A stretch of 64,000 nucleotides of DNA from Pratylenchus scribneri (GCA_030063045.1 JAQSEB010000107.1:744001-808000); one strand, 5' to 3'; counted from the first letter of the stretch, positions 51,446-63,025 are shown. The notes: generated from the sequence alone by a model not told the origin. Made by a program: numbers and translations.

Positions 51446-52585
51446 ATACAATATATGCGGATCCTAATAATCCAGGCGGTTTCAGCGGATTTGTCAATCT
51501 GTATAGGGAAGTGAAAAGAAAATATCCAGAAATAACAAAGAAAGATGTACTCCATTTTCTTGAAGGAAATCGAACTTATACCCTATTCCGGGGAAGAAGG
51601 CGAAATTTTAAAACATCAAAGACAATTCCGATGGGGTTTATGACAAGTAGAATTTAAGGATCTTCTTCCAAATTTTTCTTTAGATTTACAGGTTGATTTG
51701 GCCGATTTCCAGAGTTTGGCAGAAGAAAATGAAGGTTATCGATTTTGTTTGTTGGGTGTTGATGTCCTAAGTCGTAGGGTATTCGCTGTCCCGATAAAAT
51801 CCAAATCCACAAAAGATATGTTAGAAGGATTTGAGGAACTTTTTAAACAAATGCCACATCTTCCATCGGAAATTTACTCTGACCGTGGATTAGAATTCGA
51901 AAGTGGAGAAATGAAAAAATATTTCAAAGATAAAGGGATTGAAAAATTTTCTGCCCGAAGTAGCTATGTAAAAGCAGCTGTGGCTGAAAGATTTATTCGT
52001 AGTTTAAAATTGAGACTTTATCGATGGATTTCTGAGAAAAATTCATTGAAATGGACCAAAGTTTTGCCAGAAATTGTAAATGCCATGAACAATACAGTCA
52101 ACACAGCAACAGGGATGACTCCGAACCAAGTGAATCCGAAAAATGCCAGCATTCTTTGGGACAAACTTTATCGCCAATATCTTTATCCAGAAAAGAGGCG
52201 AAAGGCGACAAAATTCAAACCAGATGATGCTGTTCGTTTGGCCAAAAAGAAACAAACATTCGAAAAAGGATATTTAGCTAATTATTCAGGTACGTTAATT
52301 ATTCATCTATGCATATACTCATTTCCAGATGAAATATATAAAATAAAAGAGGCAAGGAAATCAAACCCAGTGGACTATTATAAATTAGAGAATCACAAAG
52401 GAGAGACACTGAAGGGAAGAGCATATGCAGCGGAGCTGGTTAAGACACGACTGGATGCAGACACAACATATAGAATAGAGAGTATATTACAAGAGAGGAA
52501 AAGAAATGGTGTAAAAGAATTATTGGTGAAATTTTTCGGTTATCCCGAATCATACTGGATTAAACAATCAGATATTGTTAATTAA
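51352..52585 (+). CDS. Polinton integrase (retrovirus-type DDE) with C-terminal chromodomain, three exons
   Basis: Exons 51352-51646, 51684-52289 and 52329-52585 with introns of 37 and 39 bp; 1,158 nt, 385 residues. The start could instead be the ATG at 51415. The N-terminal region has YADPNNPGGFSGFVNLYREV, typical of Polinton integrases. The core has D in QVDLADFQ, D in YSDRGLEF and E in AAVAERFIRSLK. The C-terminal part YRIESILQE...ELLVKFFGYPESYW is a chromodomain, which in this family targets or tethers the enzyme to chromatin. Splicing at 52289/52329 gives NYSDEIY in place of an in-frame intron read-through. The enzyme inserts the linear element, making a short target duplication. Confidence 0.93.
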
Positions 52586-52682
52586 TTTGAATAAATCATC
52601 GTTTTTAAAAATTAATTTCCATTATCAATGTTCATTTCATTTTGATATTTAATTTTATTCTGATGAATAAATTCATTTTCAG
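52586..52682. other. Short A+T-rich spacer between integrase and penton genes
   Basis: 97 bp, rich in T and A, ending in ATTTTCAG directly before the ATG at 52683. The AG next to the start resembles an acceptor, as for a 5'-untranslated or trans-spliced leader exon. No other feature is seen. Confidence 0.35.
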
Positions 52683-53873
52683 ATGAGTAATTCATTTTAT
52701 GTGATTGTTCCAAGCACTGGAACGGATAATCAAACGAATAAATTTCGAGTACAATTGCCTAGGAAATTGATATTAGATGGGCCTGGATGGACTGTGGGAT
52801 TGGCCGGAATAATTTACCCAAATAGTTGGGCATCTATTGGAGCCCATGAAGACCAATTCCTTGCTATTCAATTAAAAAGCGGTGAAATCAGACATTATAA
52901 AATACCAAAGGGTAGCTATACTTCGGCTAAACATCTTGAGCAGAGCCTTTATCATGGGATTATCAGAGATATGGAAAGACGAATACAAGAATCAAAAACT
53001 CATGACACGAGGACTAATAGAACTAAAAGAAAAGTGAATGACGATGGGGAGGCACCCCTTCTCCCAGCCTCGTATAGACCACCAACAAATACGGCTAAAC
53101 AATCTTCCCAAAATTTACCGCAAAATCAACAACAAATTTCCCAGTTCTCAATAACACAAAATCAATCAACGGAAAAAGAAATGGTGGAATATCAGAAAGA
53201 ATTAGAATATTTAGAGGAACGTGATGGCTGGGCCTATGCATTAGCATTGGAAATTTACTTACAACGGTTTAGAGCTATTTTAACCATAGAAAGCCCAAAT
53301 TTGAATGAACATATTGGAAAAAATTTTTCAATTTTCAAACAATATTATGACCAAATCGAGAAAGGTGCATTACATCCTCATATAATGACAAAGGAAACTG
53401 AGGAGAATTTATTGGCCTACGCAAGAGCAATTCGTTTTGTTTACAATGAACACATTAGTCGATTTGAATTTGTTTGTACGGATGAACGAATATCAAATGT
53501 TAGATTGACCCCACAAATTGCCTATGCATTAGGATTTGAGGAAAATATTAAAATAAAAAATGGAAATGTGGCTCGTTACGCACCAGATATTCGAGGGGCA
53601 ATGTCACAATTATGTGTGTTTATGAATCATGGAGTAATGGAATCAATTATTTTTGGTAATTCATTTGCTAATCTACTTCAATTGGTGGCTGTTGAAGGAG
53701 AGAGCGGCGAGACAATTCAAAAGCTTTTCACAAACCCACTTATGCACCGAGTGGTGGCCCGTGAGATAGATAGTATGGATTTCGAAATACGGTCAATAGA
53801 CGGAAGACTTGTTAAATTTGACTATGGACAAATCACCCTGACCCTTCTATTTAAGAAAGCCATTTATTTTTGA
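52683..53873 (+). CDS. Minor capsid (penton-like) protein, 396 residues
   Basis: Single exon from the ATG at 52683. The N-terminal block (SNSFYVIVPSTGTDN, FRVQLPRKLILDGPGWTVGLAGIIYPNSW) is the conserved start of Polinton and adintovirus minor capsid proteins. Residues about 105-175 are a polar, Gln-rich insertion. The C-terminal strands (FEFVCTDERISNVRLTPQIAYALGF, REIDSMDFEIRSIDGRLVKFDYGQITLTLLF) complete the single jelly-roll. The family forms the pentamers at capsid vertices. No intron is needed, unlike in most neighbours. Confidence 0.87.
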   Translation: MSNSFYVIVPSTGTDNQTNKFRVQLPRKLILDGPGWTVGLAGIIYPNSWASIGAHEDQFLAIQLKSGEIRHYKIPKGSYTSAKHLEQSLYHGIIRDMERRIQESKTHDTRTNRTKRKVNDDGEAPLLPASYRPPTNTAKQSSQNLPQNQQQISQFSITQNQSTEKEMVEYQKELEYLEERDGWAYALALEIYLQRFRAILTIESPNLNEHIGKNFSIFKQYYDQIEKGALHPHIMTKETEENLLAYARAIRFVYNEHISRFEFVCTDERISNVRLTPQIAYALGFEENIKIKNGNVARYAPDIRGAMSQLCVFMNHGVMESIIFGNSFANLLQLVAVEGESGETIQKLFTNPLMHRVVAREIDSMDFEIRSIDGRLVKFDYGQITLTLLFKKAIYF

Positions 53874-53897
53874 CTTCATTTAGATTATTTTTAAAAT

Positions 53898-54470
53898 ATG
53901 GTTAGACAAATATTTGACGGGAGTAACCTCCGCTTAAGTCAGCAATTTTCTCAAGATGGAGGAGGATTTATTGGCCGTTTTGATCATGCCAGCCCTTATC
54001 AAAGAGGTTATGGCCATTTCTCAGCTTTGACAAGACAACGCGGGGCTGGTGTAGGTTCAGTTTTACGAAATGTTTGGCGTTATTTGAGGCCATTAGTCTC
54101 TAAAGTCCAACCCATAACCACGAGTATTGGGAAGGCTGTAGGACAGGAAGCATTATCAACCACAGCCAGAGTGTTAGGTTTTATTTAAATAAATTAATGA
54201 TTAAAATTAATATTAAAAATAGATGACGTAGTGAAAGGGACGGATTTGAAAACTTCGGTGACTAATCAAAGCAAGGAGGGGATTCGTAAATTGGCTAATA
54301 GGGCGGCACAGAAATTACAATCAGGGGGCGGGAAGAGGCGGGGCCGAAAGTATAAAAGCAAAGGGAATAAACGAGGCCGCATCATTTTGAAACCCGAGTT
54401 AATTGGTCAGTCAGTTGCAGGAAGAGCACTGTTAAAAAAGAAAAGAGCAGATAATCTAGGATATTATTAA
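53898..54470 (+). CDS. Polinton minor virion protein, glycine-rich then basic, two exons
   Basis: Exon 1 53898-54177, intron 54178-54222 (45 bp), exon 2 54223-54470; 528 nt, 175 residues. N-terminal half: YQRGYGHFSALTRQRGAGVGSVLRNVW, then an amphipathic helix region (SIGKAVGQEALSTTARVLDD). C-terminal half: very basic after SGGGKRRGRKYK, and ends GYY. The same pattern, with KAVGKEAL and a glycine-rich lead, is widespread in Polintons between penton and MCP genes. It is thought to be a virion protein comparable to adenovirus core or protein VI-type components. The GGG before KRR could be a protease site. Splicing joins two short frames that would otherwise look like separate genes. Confidence 0.75.
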
Positions 54471-54472
54471 AA

Positions 54473-56012
54473 ATGTTGTACAAAAAAGTGGATGGAGCCA
54501 GCCCTAATTCAATTTCAGCGGCATTGGACTTATTCTCTACCCCGCCAACGAATTGTGCGGTTAGTAACAGTATGTACCGGCTATATCACCCATTGAATCC
54601 TATAAAGTTAGTAATTTTATATAATTAAATACATTATTGCTTTTTTTAGTTCCATTCCTTTCCTATTTAAAATACATCCCCTTACATCGATGATTGACCT
54701 CTCGAATATTTATGTTATTACGGAAATGCAGTTAAAAAAGGTCAATAATGACGGTGAATTGGAAGATTTAGCTGCCGATGAAATCGTAGCACCAATCCAA
54801 ATGCCCGGCGGCACTTTTATAAGAAATTTGAAAATCATGCTTAATCAGAGGGAGATTTACGATTCTAATCAATTATATAGCTATAAAGTATATTTGGACA
54901 CAGAGTTTAGCTATCCCACTACTGTAAAGGATGCCTATCTATCGGCTTCAGGTTATCATAGAGAAAATAAAAGTCCAAATAGAGTCGCCGATGACGGTTA
55001 TATTGCCCGTAAAAATGCATTCGCTAACAGTAAGACAGTACAATTAATCCATAAATTGAGTGCGGACATATTAAATCAAGATCTCTATTTGTAAGTTTTT
55101 CATAAAAAATCGATAAAAATCATTATCAGAATCACAAATACGGAAATGGATATCGAAATTACCCCCCAAAGTGATGACTATATGATAATCCAATCGCTGG
55201 TCGCACCTGCACCGGCAGTTGTTCAACAGCCAGCTGCTGGTGCAAATCCACCAGCTCCGGCTGTTGCTGCAGCGCTACCAAAATATAAATTAGTTATTAA
55301 TAATATTGCCCTACAAGTCAAAACGGTAATTTCTTTGCTGATTGATAAGACTGATAGGAAATTTAGATCTATTTGATGGATGGACTCTCTCTGGAGTTAA
55401 ACACAAAATTAAACTCAGAGCCTGCACGTTATGGAATAAGGAAAACCTCGATAATCACATCTTTTATTAGCGCGGGCCGTCGTGACTTTATTTCTACTCT
55501 ATTTTCTGACGAGGTCCCAAGACGTATTATGATTGGTTTAGTGGCAAACAAAAGTGTTATGGGTGATAAGCATACATCACCCTTTTTCTTTGATAATTTT
55601 TCTGTACGAGAAATTGAATTGATGGCTAATGGACGAGTCTATCCACAGACCCCATATCATTTAGACTATCCAAATAGCCTTTTTATAAGAGCTTATCACG
55701 ATTCACAAACAAACTTAGGATTTGCCGGAACGAATGAAAGTAATGGAATAACATATAAAATGTTCAAATCAGGCTGGAATGTTTACTGTTTTAATTTGAC
55801 AAAGTACTCAATTAAATTTCCCTTTAAATTCAATCGATATTTTTAGCGTACAAGAGGAGACGCCAGGCTTTGAGCTGGTTAGAGATGGATGCACCATGAT
55901 AACCATTAGGTTCTCTGCCGATGTGCCACCCGGAGGGATCCAATTGGTTGCCTATGCTGAGTCTGACGGTGTGTTTAATTTCGAAATACTGTACCCTCAT
56001 TCTTTCTTTTAA
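54473..56012 (+). CDS. Major capsid protein (double jelly-roll, hexon-like), five exons
   Basis: Exons 54473-54606, 54650-55090, 55130-55325, 55367-55803 and 55847-56012, introns 43, 39, 41 and 43 bp; 1,374 nt, 457 residues. The start block ALDLFSTPPTNCAV...YRLYHPLNPI and DLSNIYVITEMQL are family signatures. GGTFIRNLKIMLNQREIYDSN lies in the first jelly-roll. A Pro/Ala/Gln-rich loop (about residues 217-243) follows. RRIMIGLVANKSVMGD with PFFFDNF is the conserved part of the second jelly-roll. The last exon supplies the C-terminal strands. The product forms the trimeric capsomers of the icosahedral particle. It starts two bases after the previous stop. Confidence 0.9.
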
Positions 56013-56062
56013 GGACTCATTATGGTTGACCGTAACAGAACAATAACAAGTGATTTAACTGT

Positions 56063-56254
56063 ATGATGCAAGAAAAAGAATTCCAAATCCAATCCCCAAT
56101 TTCTTGTGATTTTCCTCAAATTTTGGATAAATCTCCGATAAATTTGATTTTTTGTGTACTTTATTTTATCTTTGCCATTTTTATTACTGGTTCAGCCCTT
56201 TATTTTTATTGGTATGGGAGGAATGGACAACAGAACAATAGGTTATTAAAATGA
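56063..56254 (+). CDS. Small single-pass membrane protein, 63 residues
   Basis: Starts with tandem ATG codons at 56063 and 56066. Residues 28-50 are strongly hydrophobic (INLIFCVLYFIFAIFITGSALYFYW), flanked by a short polar N terminus and a basic tail (GRNGQQNNRLLK), consistent with one membrane span. A 14-codon frame (56022-56066) precedes it and its TGA overlaps the ATG. Its own TGA overlaps the protease ATG (ATGA at 56251-56254). The role is unknown; virion membrane or viroporin-like roles are possible. The small size keeps confidence moderate. Confidence 0.55.
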   Translation: MMQEKEFQIQSPISCDFPQILDKSPINLIFCVLYFIFAIFITGSALYFYWYGRNGQQNNRLLK

Positions 56255-56748
56255 CATTTTTCGTTATATTTTCCCTCAAAGATCGCCTGTTGAGCTCAAG
56301 CCCAAAGACCAATCGCTTTTATGAGGGAACATATCCTTCTGACAGGATTCCACGTTGCAGAGATTTTCCTTGCGGAATGGTCATTAATCATGTAAATCAG
56401 ATTTTATCTTTGAAAAAACAAACAAATAGCTGGATTTAGGATACATCGAATGGGAAGGGAACTCATTGGTCTGGTCTCTGGGTGCAAAGACCCAATAAAG
56501 CATTCTGGTTTGACTCATTTGGTCGGCCTCCGCCTTTGAATATTAGCCAACTTTTGAAGAATAGATTTGAAAATATTGAATATAATCCCCATAAATTTCA
56601 AAATTTGTTAGAAGATAATTGCGGTCACTATGCAATTACGTTCCTTCATTTTATGAGCTTAGGCTCCCAATTCCCCGAAATTATTAAATTTTTTAAAAAA
56701 TTAAATGACCCTGATAATTTTGTATTTAATTATGTAAATAATTTTTAA
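56251..56748 (+). CDS. Adenain-like (Ulp1-type) cysteine protease, two exons
   Basis: Exon 1 56251-56391, intron 56392-56439 (48 bp), exon 2 56440-56748; 450 nt, 149 residues. Splicing brings VINHD next to GTHWSGLWVQ, the catalytic His block. FWFDSFGRPPP carries the acidic residue and EDNCGHYAITFLHF the catalytic Cys. This is the maturation protease of Polintons and adenoviruses, cutting virion precursors at glycine-rich sites. It is somewhat shorter than adenain (about 200 residues). The intron removes a stop codon that would otherwise separate the two halves. Confidence 0.9.
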
Positions 56749-56762
56749 TAAATTCTAGATAA

Positions 56763-57658
56763 ATGTTTTTCTTCATTTACTTTCTCCTATGCTTTTCCGA
56801 TGCTTTGGAGATAAATTTGGTATCGGAACATCTGGATTCGATAAAGTTGGATGAAAAAGTCTTCAAATTTGAATCGAGGGATGGTTTCGGTTATTCCAAG
56901 GATACGGTAATTTTTTGCGGTTTTAAAAAAGAATTATTTAATTTCTCAAGATTTGTATGCTTAACAAACATCGTAATTTTTTCGGATTCCAACTTTTAAA
57001 TGAATGGACAATGGAATTAACAACACAATTCCCTCTGAATATCCGCGAAAACGACAATGTACCGATGGCTTGCTTCCGCTTTAATGAATTTACATTCATT
57101 TTCATCAAAAATAAATTTAATTATACAACAATTGTACGTGGAATGCAGCAAAAAACCATTAAAGGACTTGAATATGATTTCATTTCATTCGACAATATTC
57201 AAGAACGTCTCTTTGCCATCAAAAATGGAGAAATTTGGGAAATCAATCTCAATTCAATAAACAACCTCTTTTCTTATCCGGGAATACTGAATAGTGCAAA
57301 CATTCAATTTAAATTTATTCAAAATATAAATGTAACCGGAAAAATATCTATCATTAATGACCATCTTTTCATTTTTAATCCAAATAATGTATCGCTTTGT
57401 CTGATTTACTCAAAATGTACCCCTCAACTCATAAAACTACCTACATTCAAACCTTTTAATCTTTTCTTAGCCCCATCCAAAACAATAATTGAATCACCCA
57501 CTTTTCCATTTCACTGGATAATACTTGCGATTTTCCTTAATATTCCATCCTTTCTACTTTCTTATCATCTTTATAAAAAATACCGAAATTATCTCCCAGT
57601 TCCACAGACCGTTCCTCTAAATATGAACCGACGAACTGAAATTTTTACATCAGTTTAA
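56763..57658 (+). CDS. Type I membrane glycoprotein candidate, two exons
   Basis: Exon 1 56763-56906, intron 56907-56950 (44 bp, GTAATT...CTCAAG), exon 2 56951-57658; 852 nt, 283 residues. MFFFIYFLLCFSDAL is a signal peptide. The lumenal part is strand-rich, with short recurring blocks (LFAIKNGEIWEINL, ISIINDHLFIFNPN) that hint at a propeller-like fold, and several N-x-S/T sites. FHWIILAIFLNIPSFLLSY near residue 240 is a membrane span, and a basic tail follows. Its place next to the protease and capsid genes suggests a particle-surface or host-membrane protein. I do not recognise the family. It has no furin site or obvious fusion peptide. Confidence 0.65.
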
Positions 57659-57703
57659 TGTCAACAAATTTATCTAATAAAATGTGAAATGATAAAAATT
57701 GGA

Positions 57704-60700
57704 TTATAAATGGAATATTTTCTTTAGGACTTCCTTATATTGTGAATTCATATGGAGGAGGTAATTCAATGGATTGGAGGGATGGTATCGATTGGTTAGT
57801 GTTTCAACAAGGTCATCCCTTCTTTTGCTATGATAGTAGGATTGACCATAGTATTCATCATTCCTTGGGTCTTTCAAATCGCCGCTGTATCCATAGGGAA
57901 CAATTTGTCCATGTGAGAGCAAAACTCCTTTCATCAAATTGATGACGAACTTCTTCTTTGAGTGGACAGTGTGGATATCCCCGGGGATGGAAATTCTAAA
58001 ATTACGAGTGTCCAATTCCATTGGTCCATCTTCAACTCCTTCCATTTTTCGCAAAACTCTTCTTTTCAATTCTTCATGGTTAAATATTTGGGAATTGCCA
58101 ATATCAAGAGTGACCCCTATTAAAATCAATTAAAAACAGAAATAAAGGTCAAAATTTAACCTTTCAATTTTTGATCGTACCAAATATTGCCATCTTTATT
58201 CTTCATCTTTACTGTATAAACTTTCGCACCCCCACTGACAATTTCGAGTATTTCATCATTCGGATAGACCTATAATAATTTTAATTAGAATAAAAATTAA
58301 TTAAATACATCGCTGAGTTCGCCCAAATGCATTCCTCCTTGTATCGGATCGCCGAAAATATCAGAATATTCATAGGCAATTGAATCCTAAAAATTTTATT
58401 AAATATTAGTAATTTTTGACCCACTGTGTCCATGTAGATAATTCGAACGTCCTTTCTTTTCAAGAGCTTTTGCAAAGCCTTAAGGAGTTGAACACGTCCA
58501 CATGCTGTAGTCCAGGCTGCTACTATTATATTTGAAGAGGCATTTTCCATAATAAATTCATCTTTTGTTCGGAAAACCAGCATTGTTGTAAAATCATCGA
58601 TTTGATCAATCAGAGAAAATTCAATTTTGTGGTCGTTCAAATATTCGGCCAGTTGTGCATCATTATTTACAAGGACAGTTTTAGAAAGTTGATTTCTCAA
58701 TGCAAAGCGTCCCCACAAACCTATAATAAATTAATTTCTCATTTTTTATTCATAAACATACAATTCAACATCAATTTGGCTATGAATTTCAATCCAGGAT
58801 TAAAACTGATATCCTTCGGTTTTATATCCAATCCGAATTCATCATTGGCCTTTTTGCAATATTCTCGCATTGCTTTGATCTGAGCCGCCCCCTCCAAATT
58901 TTTGATTTCAGCAGGCCATCCCGAACTAATATATTTCAAACGAAGGAATTTGCGGACATATTGCTTGAACAACCCATCATCCATATCCTCATTCTCCCAA
59001 CAATAGGCTCTGAATATTTTGGTCACCCGATAACCCGCCTCCAATGCTTCATGTAATTCTAAAGAAGTCATTGTCGCCTCCCATCCTCTTTCGTTGTCGT
59101 CAAAATGGCTACAAAAATAATCGGGATCGTATTTGCCCTGTTTGAACTTTTGAGCACATTTTCTAAAAATTTCAATTAAAATTAAATAAATTAAAATTAA
59201 TATTACCTGCACAAGCTGAATAGCAACCTATTGTCGCTGAAACGGTGAGGGACAACTGGAATGTCGATATGCCTCGGTGGGACAAGGAAGACTTTGGAAA
59301 TGCTTCTTGCTAGGCAATTGTGATTATCATCAATAATTTGATAAAGATCATCCGGTTTCGTAAAATTCACTTCCTTGTTCACAACCGTGCACTTTGGATG
59401 ATTTACCGGATAAGATTGGGAGAAATTTCTAAATTATGAATCAATTTAAATACAAAAAAAAGAATTCTTACTGGCTTGGGTATAGCGACACAAAATCATA
59501 CATTTTTATTTTTCTCTTTGAAATTTCTTTGAGCCATTCTTCTGCCGTTTTATCATAAGCCGTCACGTTCAAATCGGCTGGATTCCCATTCAAATTCATG
59601 GGGATTTCATTTTTTTCAGCCGAAGCTGTCAACCATTCTGGTCCAGTTCGCCCTCTATAAAATATTCACTTGAAAATTTTAAATAATCAAACCCAAAGAA
59701 GGCGTCTCGAATGTTCAATGGACCAGTATCACAACAATTGTCCATGAAAGCCTTGAATTCTGGATCTTTATCGTAGAGTTCATCGATGCTGAAAAATACA
59801 TTTTAAGGATTAAAATAGATTATTAACTCACTCATGTTCCCAAAAAACTTTCAAAGTCATTTCCTCAATAATGGCCTCGCATTTTTCGACATTCTGCTGA
59901 CGAATATCACCCACTCGACGGCCTGATAACACATCATCATCTTCCAATTTATCGTAGCATTTCGGGCAGGCATGCCAGTGACATCCAAAAATTTCAATCG
60001 CTAAAGTTCCATCATAACCGGGTCTATTCTCCACATACCCATCGAGTAAATACTTAAAACAGATAAACAAATAAGCTTATCTTACTTGTCTGTAACGTTT
60101 CTCTCCTCCATTATCCACATGTTGGATATCCCATCCTTTGGTTTCTGCCAACCATTTTAAAAATCGTCTCGCTTTAGTCGATTGTTGCCCCATCCTTTCA
60201 TAACCCAAGTGTGGGACTAATGCCAAATATTTCTCCGGCAAATTCGTTCGAAAATACTAAAAATGAATCGGTTCAAGAAAAAAGAAAAAACTAACTCTCA
60301 TGCAAGCTGCGCTAATAGTCACTGAATCAAGGAGGTTCATTCCAGTGACTTCCCGAAAAAGATCAATCATTTTTACAAGGCCATGAGTTAGGATTTTAAC
60401 ATCTTAATTGACAATTTTGTATTAATAAATTCAAAGAAACCTGCACTGCAATATTCAGCCAATTTTTCACATAAATTGAATTCGGTGTGATAATTTAGTT
60501 CGTACCATTCATCGAATATTTGCCGAGCTTTCTTTAATAGACCATCAGCATTGTAATGGATTTTGTCGGGAAGATGTGGTAGTGTGATGCCATAGTTACA
60601 TGCCTAAACAATATTTAAATATTTTTAAACTAATTCACCTTATTATATCCGTATGGGAACCAGAGTTTTCCCTCCAATCCTTCTATATTCAATTGAAAAG

Positions 60701-63025
60701 TTTCCACAAAATTGGCCAATTTGAGAGGAATAAGATTGTAGGTGTCTCGGAATATGGTCGGATTGATCACACCTTTTTTGCGAAGTGTCATTTGGTACAA
60801 TTTATTCCCTTGTCGAGTCAAACTAAATTAATTTAAAATATTTGAGATAAATCTAGAATTCAAACTTTGGAATTAATCCAGAATTTCTTATAATGTCACC
60901 CAAAATTAAAATATTATCATAACGACCTGAAATCAAATTACCATTATTTTAATTAAATAAAATTCACCTCCGAAATGGGAATAGACCAATGTTTCCACTT
61001 GCTTTTTCTCTTCCTCGCTCTGTTGTTCCCGTTGCTTCTTTTTCTTCTTCTTTTTTTCGACCAGAAAATTGGTGAGGATCCAATGAACAAAATCGCCAAG
61101 CGGATTGTCACTTACATGCATTTCATCCACTTCCGTTCCTTCATATTCGAAGGAGGACCATGAATGCAATCGGTTTGGGCCACAAATTATGCAAGGAGAA
61201 TCCAATTTTTTGTCCCAAGTCCCATTCTTGTAACATTCTGTGCAGAAAACATGGCACCATGCGAAATTGACCTAAATAATTTTAAATTAAAATCATTAAA
61301 AAATAACCTCATGTTTGAATCGCATCAATTTCGGATCAGGTTGAAGGGCCGTTTGACATTCGAAATCAAAAGTGATAATTCGTTTTGGTTTTTCTTCAAC
61401 GTCCAATTCGATTCGTCTTACATAACAATTGCGAGGGGCATGTGTTCCCAAACATTTGCGACAAAAATGCTCATCACATCTATGCGGAATTAATCGTCTT
61501 TCTTCACCATTTTTGGCCTTTGTGTATTTCACTTTATAATGTATTTTGCATTTGCTTAATGAATATTTTAATATTTCTATTGAAAAAAATTACCTGCAGC
61601 ACTTATATTGTTTACAAATGCTGTTCCCCTTCGCTGTTTCCTTTTTGTGTAGAAAAAAGCATTCCAGAGAATTGAAATGCTTGTTGCAGGATTCACAATA
61701 TTTTCCAGTTCCATCATCCTTGCATGGCATGTTTGGAGCTATACGTCGGCATCCCATGCACCTATCCTTGCAATTGGTTTTATGGTTCGATGAATGGGTG
61801 TATGGCTCTTCGCACTAAAATTAATTTTAAAATAGAAATAAACAAATCTCACCGCATAGCAGTAGAAATCGGAACCACTCAATAATTTTCCAACATTATT
61901 GATAGGAGTGTAATGCTCATCTTGATACAAAACGGAAAGGACCATCTCAACATCGCCAGCAGGTTTGCTCTTCCAAATTGGTTCACCTCTTCCAACATTT
62001 CCAAAAGCCATTATTTTGAATTTGTTTGGGAAATGAGCATCATAATAATCCTGGATTTTCTGCCCCACAATTGTGATGTCGTAACTTTCTTCATCATCTG
62101 GTATTTCACACCATCTCAACATTTTCAAAACATCTTCATTTTGTTTCTTTTCATTAGCCATGTAGGATTTGTAAAGATTTGTTTTCAATGTTTTCTTTCG
62201 TCGCAGAATTTCGAAGGCACGGAATAAACAAAGGTTGTCCTCATTCTCCAAAGGGATTAGAGACTTTTGATTTATGTGGTGATGAAAAATCATTTTTTTA
62301 AAGTTTTTCTTTCCTCTTCCTGGATACTTCCGTTTTCTCGGTTGTTTGCTTGGCACTTTTGGAGGAGGCAAGGCATAACTAGTCGCATCAATCAAAAAGG
62401 ATTGAGTCACCAGAGAATCTTTCCCTTTTTCCTCTCCCGATTGGTCAATTGCCCGAAATTTATGCAGTAAAACCTCCACTGAATCGAGATCCAATTTATG
62501 CAAGTGCATTGGTATTGAATGGTCCATTAATGAAGAATTGAATTGAATGATAAAATGGTTGGCCTTCAATCCCATTTCACCGATTCCCTTCTCCAATTGT
62601 CCAATTGTTGCAGCGAAGATGCTTTTCAGTACTTCATCCGGGTAAAGGCCTTCCGGATACTCAACATTCAGGATGAGAAATTCAGCCATGAAACGATATC
62701 CTTAAATATTTATTAAATTTATTAGAGGAATAAAAACCTTTAAATCGTTGACTTGTCGCTTGAGCCGCACTAATGCATCGAAATCCTTCCCCATCAAAAT
62801 TCTTTTCATCAAGTACACGGTTCATCGGATTTTCCTTGCCTTTTTTTGGACTTTTTTCTTGTCCAGCACCAGTACCCACTTGAATCAATTCTCTTCCATC
62901 CTATAATATTTATTCAACTTATTTTAAATTCTATAAGTTACATCCATCGGCTCCCAAATTTCCATTTCTTCCAAATCCATTCTATCAAGAACGGGCATTT
63001 CATCAAAAATGTTTTGTTGGCTCAT
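57704..63025 (-). CDS. Protein-primed family B DNA polymerase, 20 exons, 1,523 residues
   Basis: Exons in order: 63025-62942, 62900-62738, 62700-61853, 61814-61594, 61554-61308, 61271-60968, 60926-60866, 60822-60639, 60603-60441, 60402-60296, 60256-60086, 60052-59832, 59788-59693, 59654-59472, 59428-59207, 59162-58762, 58720-58425, 58386-58309, 58269-58161, 58116-57704; total 4,572 nt. Residues about 230-350 contain NLCLFRAF and DEHYTP (an OTU-like arrangement). A Cys/His zinc region spans about 366-475. Exonuclease motifs: FDFE (~501), HFGGRYDN (~620), YCSADV (~757). Polymerase motifs: A DFVSLYPS (~1010), B KLMLNCLWGRF (~1221), C YMDTDS (~1321), and near the end VPYGY. Motif C exists only after splicing. 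This enzyme replicates the linear element from terminal proteins. Confidence 0.9.

Noticed and set aside
54231..54470. Separate 79-codon basic gene
   Set aside because: It starts with GTG and is better explained as exon 2 of the gene starting at 53898; joining at 54177/54223 keeps frame and family pattern.
55146..55846. Two further separate genes after the first MCP frame
   Set aside because: Both are MCP exons; 39-43-bp GT...AG introns join them and the sum is a multiple of three.
60975..61163. Plus-strand frame encoding a Leu/Phe-rich membrane protein
   Set aside because: It is the complement of a Lys-rich run (poly-K/E) in a PolB exon, so it is a shadow.
57704..63025. PolB as a fragmented pseudogene
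   Set aside because: The apparent stops all fall inside 33-44-bp introns, and 20 joined exons give one open frame with all catalytic motifs.
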